From the NCBI GenBank assembly GCA_047974135.1, contig JBKECC010000046.1, positions 1 through 6,927 of the forward strand: a stretch of 6,927 nt of DNA, given 5' to 3'. Below, one piece after another: positions 6,040 to 6,927 of this stretch. The position numbers and the translations under genes are program-made. This DNA comes from JAIRQK01 sp047974135. GTDB taxonomy: Bacteria > Campylobacterota > Campylobacteria > Campylobacterales > Campylobacteraceae. The first letter of the stretch is position 1, and each line of letters begins with the position of its first letter. Below the pieces are notes generated by a model. That model worked only from the letters and a program-made list of their open reading frames with translations. It did no database searches and had not been told where the DNA came from.

Positions 6040-6129
6040 ATGGTAAATTTGATTCAAAAAAAGCTAAAAAATAATATCGTAACACTTCTCATCATTATTG
6101 CAATTTGTGCATTTATAATAACAAGATAA
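6040..6129 (+). CDS. Small single-helix membrane protein, 29 residues, candidate Fur-regulated
   Basis: This short ORF begins at ATG 6040, five bases after AGGA (6031-6034), and ends at TAA. The product starts MVNLIQKKLKNN, a short basic head with Lys7, Lys8 and Lys10. One hydrophobic segment (about residues 13-27, IVTLLIIIAICAFII) follows, then a terminal Thr-Arg. This is the layout of a small inner-membrane protein with the N terminus in the cytoplasm. I do not recognise a family. Support comes from the combination of a good ribosome site, a perfect -10 and a Fur-box-like site just upstream, which gives a complete iron-regulated transcription unit. It could instead be a leader peptide, a remnant of a longer iron-uptake gene, or a chance ORF in AT-rich DNA. 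Confidence 0.55.
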   Translation: MVNLIQKKLKNNIVTLLIIIAICAFIITR

Positions 6130-6264
6130 TGCTTTATACAATAAAATCTATTCTACATCTAACTTATTTTGTACTATAACTATCTCCAATAAATACACTA
6201 TGTGTAAAAAAATTCTAAACTAAAGCATTACTTTAACTCTGGTAAAACTTTAGAAGCATTTATA
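6130..6264. other. Intergenic stretch between the small ORF and the leftward hypothetical gene
   Basis: No gene is seen. A 10-bp inverted repeat, TAATGCTTTA (6127-6136) and TAAAGCATTA (6221-6230), is separated by 84 bases. On the minus strand a weak hairpin, TAAAG-TAATG-CTTTA (6235-6221), is followed some bases later by seven T (6212-6206). It might be a poor terminator for the leftward gene. No clear terminator serves the small ORF. Confidence 0.3.
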
Positions 6265-6618
6265 TTATAGTTTGACCCACAAAACAAATTCTGCATCAGT
6301 GCCTCCGTCACCATATTCACAAATCAGGATTTGCTGTTCATCTGCAGCGATGCCATAACATCTATCACTACCATTTTTACAAATCTGATTGCCATAATAT
6401 TTTTTATTACCATCAAGCAATTTTGCAGTTTTGCCGTTGGTCAATTTTAACTCTAAATTTATGTAATCACCATTTAATTCATTTAAGTGATCTACTGTTC
6501 TCAATTCCTCTATTCCAAGATTGTGAATTTTTTTAAAAGCTTTTCTTTCATAATTGTTTTCCATTTTAATTACTGTTTTTTTATATTGCTCACTACTATT
6601 GTATTTGTAGCTTTGCAT
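6265..6618 (-). CDS. Hypothetical protein, 117 residues
   Basis: I do not recognise this protein. It is soluble in appearance, with no signal peptide or membrane helix. A charged N-terminal third (about 1-45) is followed by a part that looks beta-rich: DYINLELKLTNGKTAKLLDG (51-70), a stretch with Cys80 and Cys87 around KNGSDRCYGIAADE, and a C terminus QQILICEYGDGG...VLWVKL with Cys100. An in-frame TGA directly precedes the ATG at 6618. The start lacks a properly spaced ribosome site, and the alternative Met19 has none either. Only 27 bases separate the start from a strong hairpin, so little room exists for a promoter beyond TATCAT (6636-6631). It may be a weakly expressed gene or a remnant that lost its 5' part. 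The plausible globular sequence argues against a chance ORF. Confidence 0.55.
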   Translation of the reverse strand: MQSYKYNSSEQYKKTVIKMENNYERKAFKKIHNLGIEELRTVDHLNELNGDYINLELKLTNGKTAKLLDGNKKYYGNQICKNGSDRCYGIAADEQQILICEYGDGGTDAEFVLWVKL

Positions 6619-6645
6619 TCACTTAGTTTTATGATAGAAATTTTG

Positions 6646-6691
6646 ATAAAAATACAAAAAATTCTCCCAAGAGAATTTTTTGTATTTTTAT
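6646..6691. terminator. Strong hairpin terminator, probably ending the rRNA transcript
   Basis: A perfect 21-bp inverted repeat with a CCAA loop (arms 6646-6666 and 6671-6691) has a CTC/GAG top and a long A/T base, so both strands end the stem in T-rich sequence. On the minus strand it lies about 195 bases downstream of 5S rRNA and upstream of the hypothetical gene, the expected place for an rrn terminator. It would also stop rightward transcription from running antisense into the rRNA genes. Confidence 0.85.
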
Positions 6692-6884
6692 TTTATTATT
6701 TTTAATTTAAACATTTAAAAGATAATTGTATTTTAAAGGGTATAAATTTTAAATTAAGTAATTTTTACATGTAATATCTTACACTTAACTTTTCCCGAAA
6801 TTAAATTATTGATTTATCAAGAAGGATTTTATTGCTTTATTTGCTTGTTTTGATTATTTTATTTGTTATTGAAAGAGTTTAAAT
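6692..6884. other. Post-5S spacer
   Basis: AT-rich spacer with no convincing gene. It holds one copy of TTACATGTAA (6765-6774) and a 16-codon hydrophobic TTG-start ORF on the plus strand (6832-6882) preceded by AGAAGGA. I regard that ORF as probably fortuitous. On the minus strand this would be transcribed as the 3' trailer of the rRNA precursor. Confidence 0.4.
6765..6774. repeat. TTACATGTAA palindrome, copy 5
   Basis: A 10-bp core copy in the spacer after 5S rRNA. It matches 11 of the 12 bases of the longer palindrome. Confidence 0.7.
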
Positions 6885-6887
6885 ACG

Positions 6888-6927
6888 AAGCCGGCAACGA
6901 CCTACTTTTCCGTTCTAGTAAAGAAGA
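6888..6927 (-). rRNA. rrf: 5S rRNA, 3' end only
   Basis: Read on the minus strand, the last 40 bases contain GGAAAAGTAGGTCGTTGCCGG, resembling the conserved AGTAGGTCG(T/C)TGCC near the 3' end of bacterial 5S rRNA. The gene continues beyond the right edge, so an rRNA operon is read leftward into this window. The exact 3' end is uncertain by a few bases. Confidence 0.85.

Noticed and set aside
6127..6230. 10-bp inverted repeat TAATGCTTTA / TAAAGCATTA around the gap after the small ORF, considered as insertion-element ends
   Set aside because: No transposase or target duplication is present, and a match of this length is expected by chance somewhere in AT-rich DNA of this size.
6487..6705. Plus-strand ORF of 72 codons
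   Set aside because: It runs antisense to the hypothetical gene and straight through the 21-bp terminator hairpin. Its Phe/Ile-rich product reflects AT-rich sequence.
6832..6882. Hydrophobic 16-codon TTG-start ORF preceded by AGAAGGA
   Set aside because: It is too short and low in complexity, has no clear promoter, and lies antisense to the rRNA transcript trailer. Conservation would be needed to revive it.
1..6927. CRISPR array, tRNA genes, transposases
   Set aside because: I found no regularly spaced repeats, no tRNA cloverleaf or conserved TTCGA-type arm in the intergenic regions, and no transposase-like protein.

Overview
The window is AT-rich DNA, roughly two-thirds A+T. Gene content and style point to the Campylobacterota, probably Campylobacter or a close relative. 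The evidence is a ferric-iron binding protein of the Campylobacter FbpA/CfbpA type, Fur boxes made of ATTATCA half-sites, A/T-rich promoters with good -10 but poor -35 elements, and the 3' end of a 5S rRNA gene at the right edge. Assignment to a species is not possible from this sequence alone.

Left third (1-2500): a zinc/cadmium resistance module read leftward. An ArsR/SmtB-family metal sensor lies upstream of a large P1B-type metal-export ATPase (ZntA/CadA type) that runs off the left edge. The sensor has its own sigma70-like promoter with a classic ArsR-family operator over the expected start of transcription. A short terminator or attenuator follows it. The ATPase then seems to have a second promoter with a second, related inverted repeat. 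The likely logic is that Zn, Cd or Pb releases the repressor and the pump is made.

Middle (2500-3980): two rightward single-gene units, a DJ-1/PfpI-family protein and a YgiD/LigB-type extradiol dioxygenase. Each has its own promoter region, a perfect palindrome overlapping or next to it, and its own intrinsic terminator. The unit at 2509 is divergent from the metal sensor.

Right part (3980-6265): an iron region. A periplasmic ferric-binding protein is read leftward, and the terminator between it and the dioxygenase is shared. A Fur-box-like site lies in its promoter. Divergent from it is a kinase-fold gene (lipopolysaccharide-kinase/InaA-like). A second Fur-box-like site then sits directly after a perfect TATAAT and just in front of a 29-codon ORF with a good ribosome binding site, which encodes a single membrane helix. 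No permease or ATPase partner of the binding protein is in the window.

Right edge (6265-6927): an unrecognised 117-residue protein gene read leftward, a 21-bp perfect hairpin that probably terminates the rRNA transcript, and the 3' end of 5S rRNA on the minus strand.

The most unusual feature is a 10-bp palindrome, TTACATGTAA. It occurs five times in under 7 kb, three times as the exact 12-mer TTTACATGTAAA. Two of those three directly follow a TAG stop codon.
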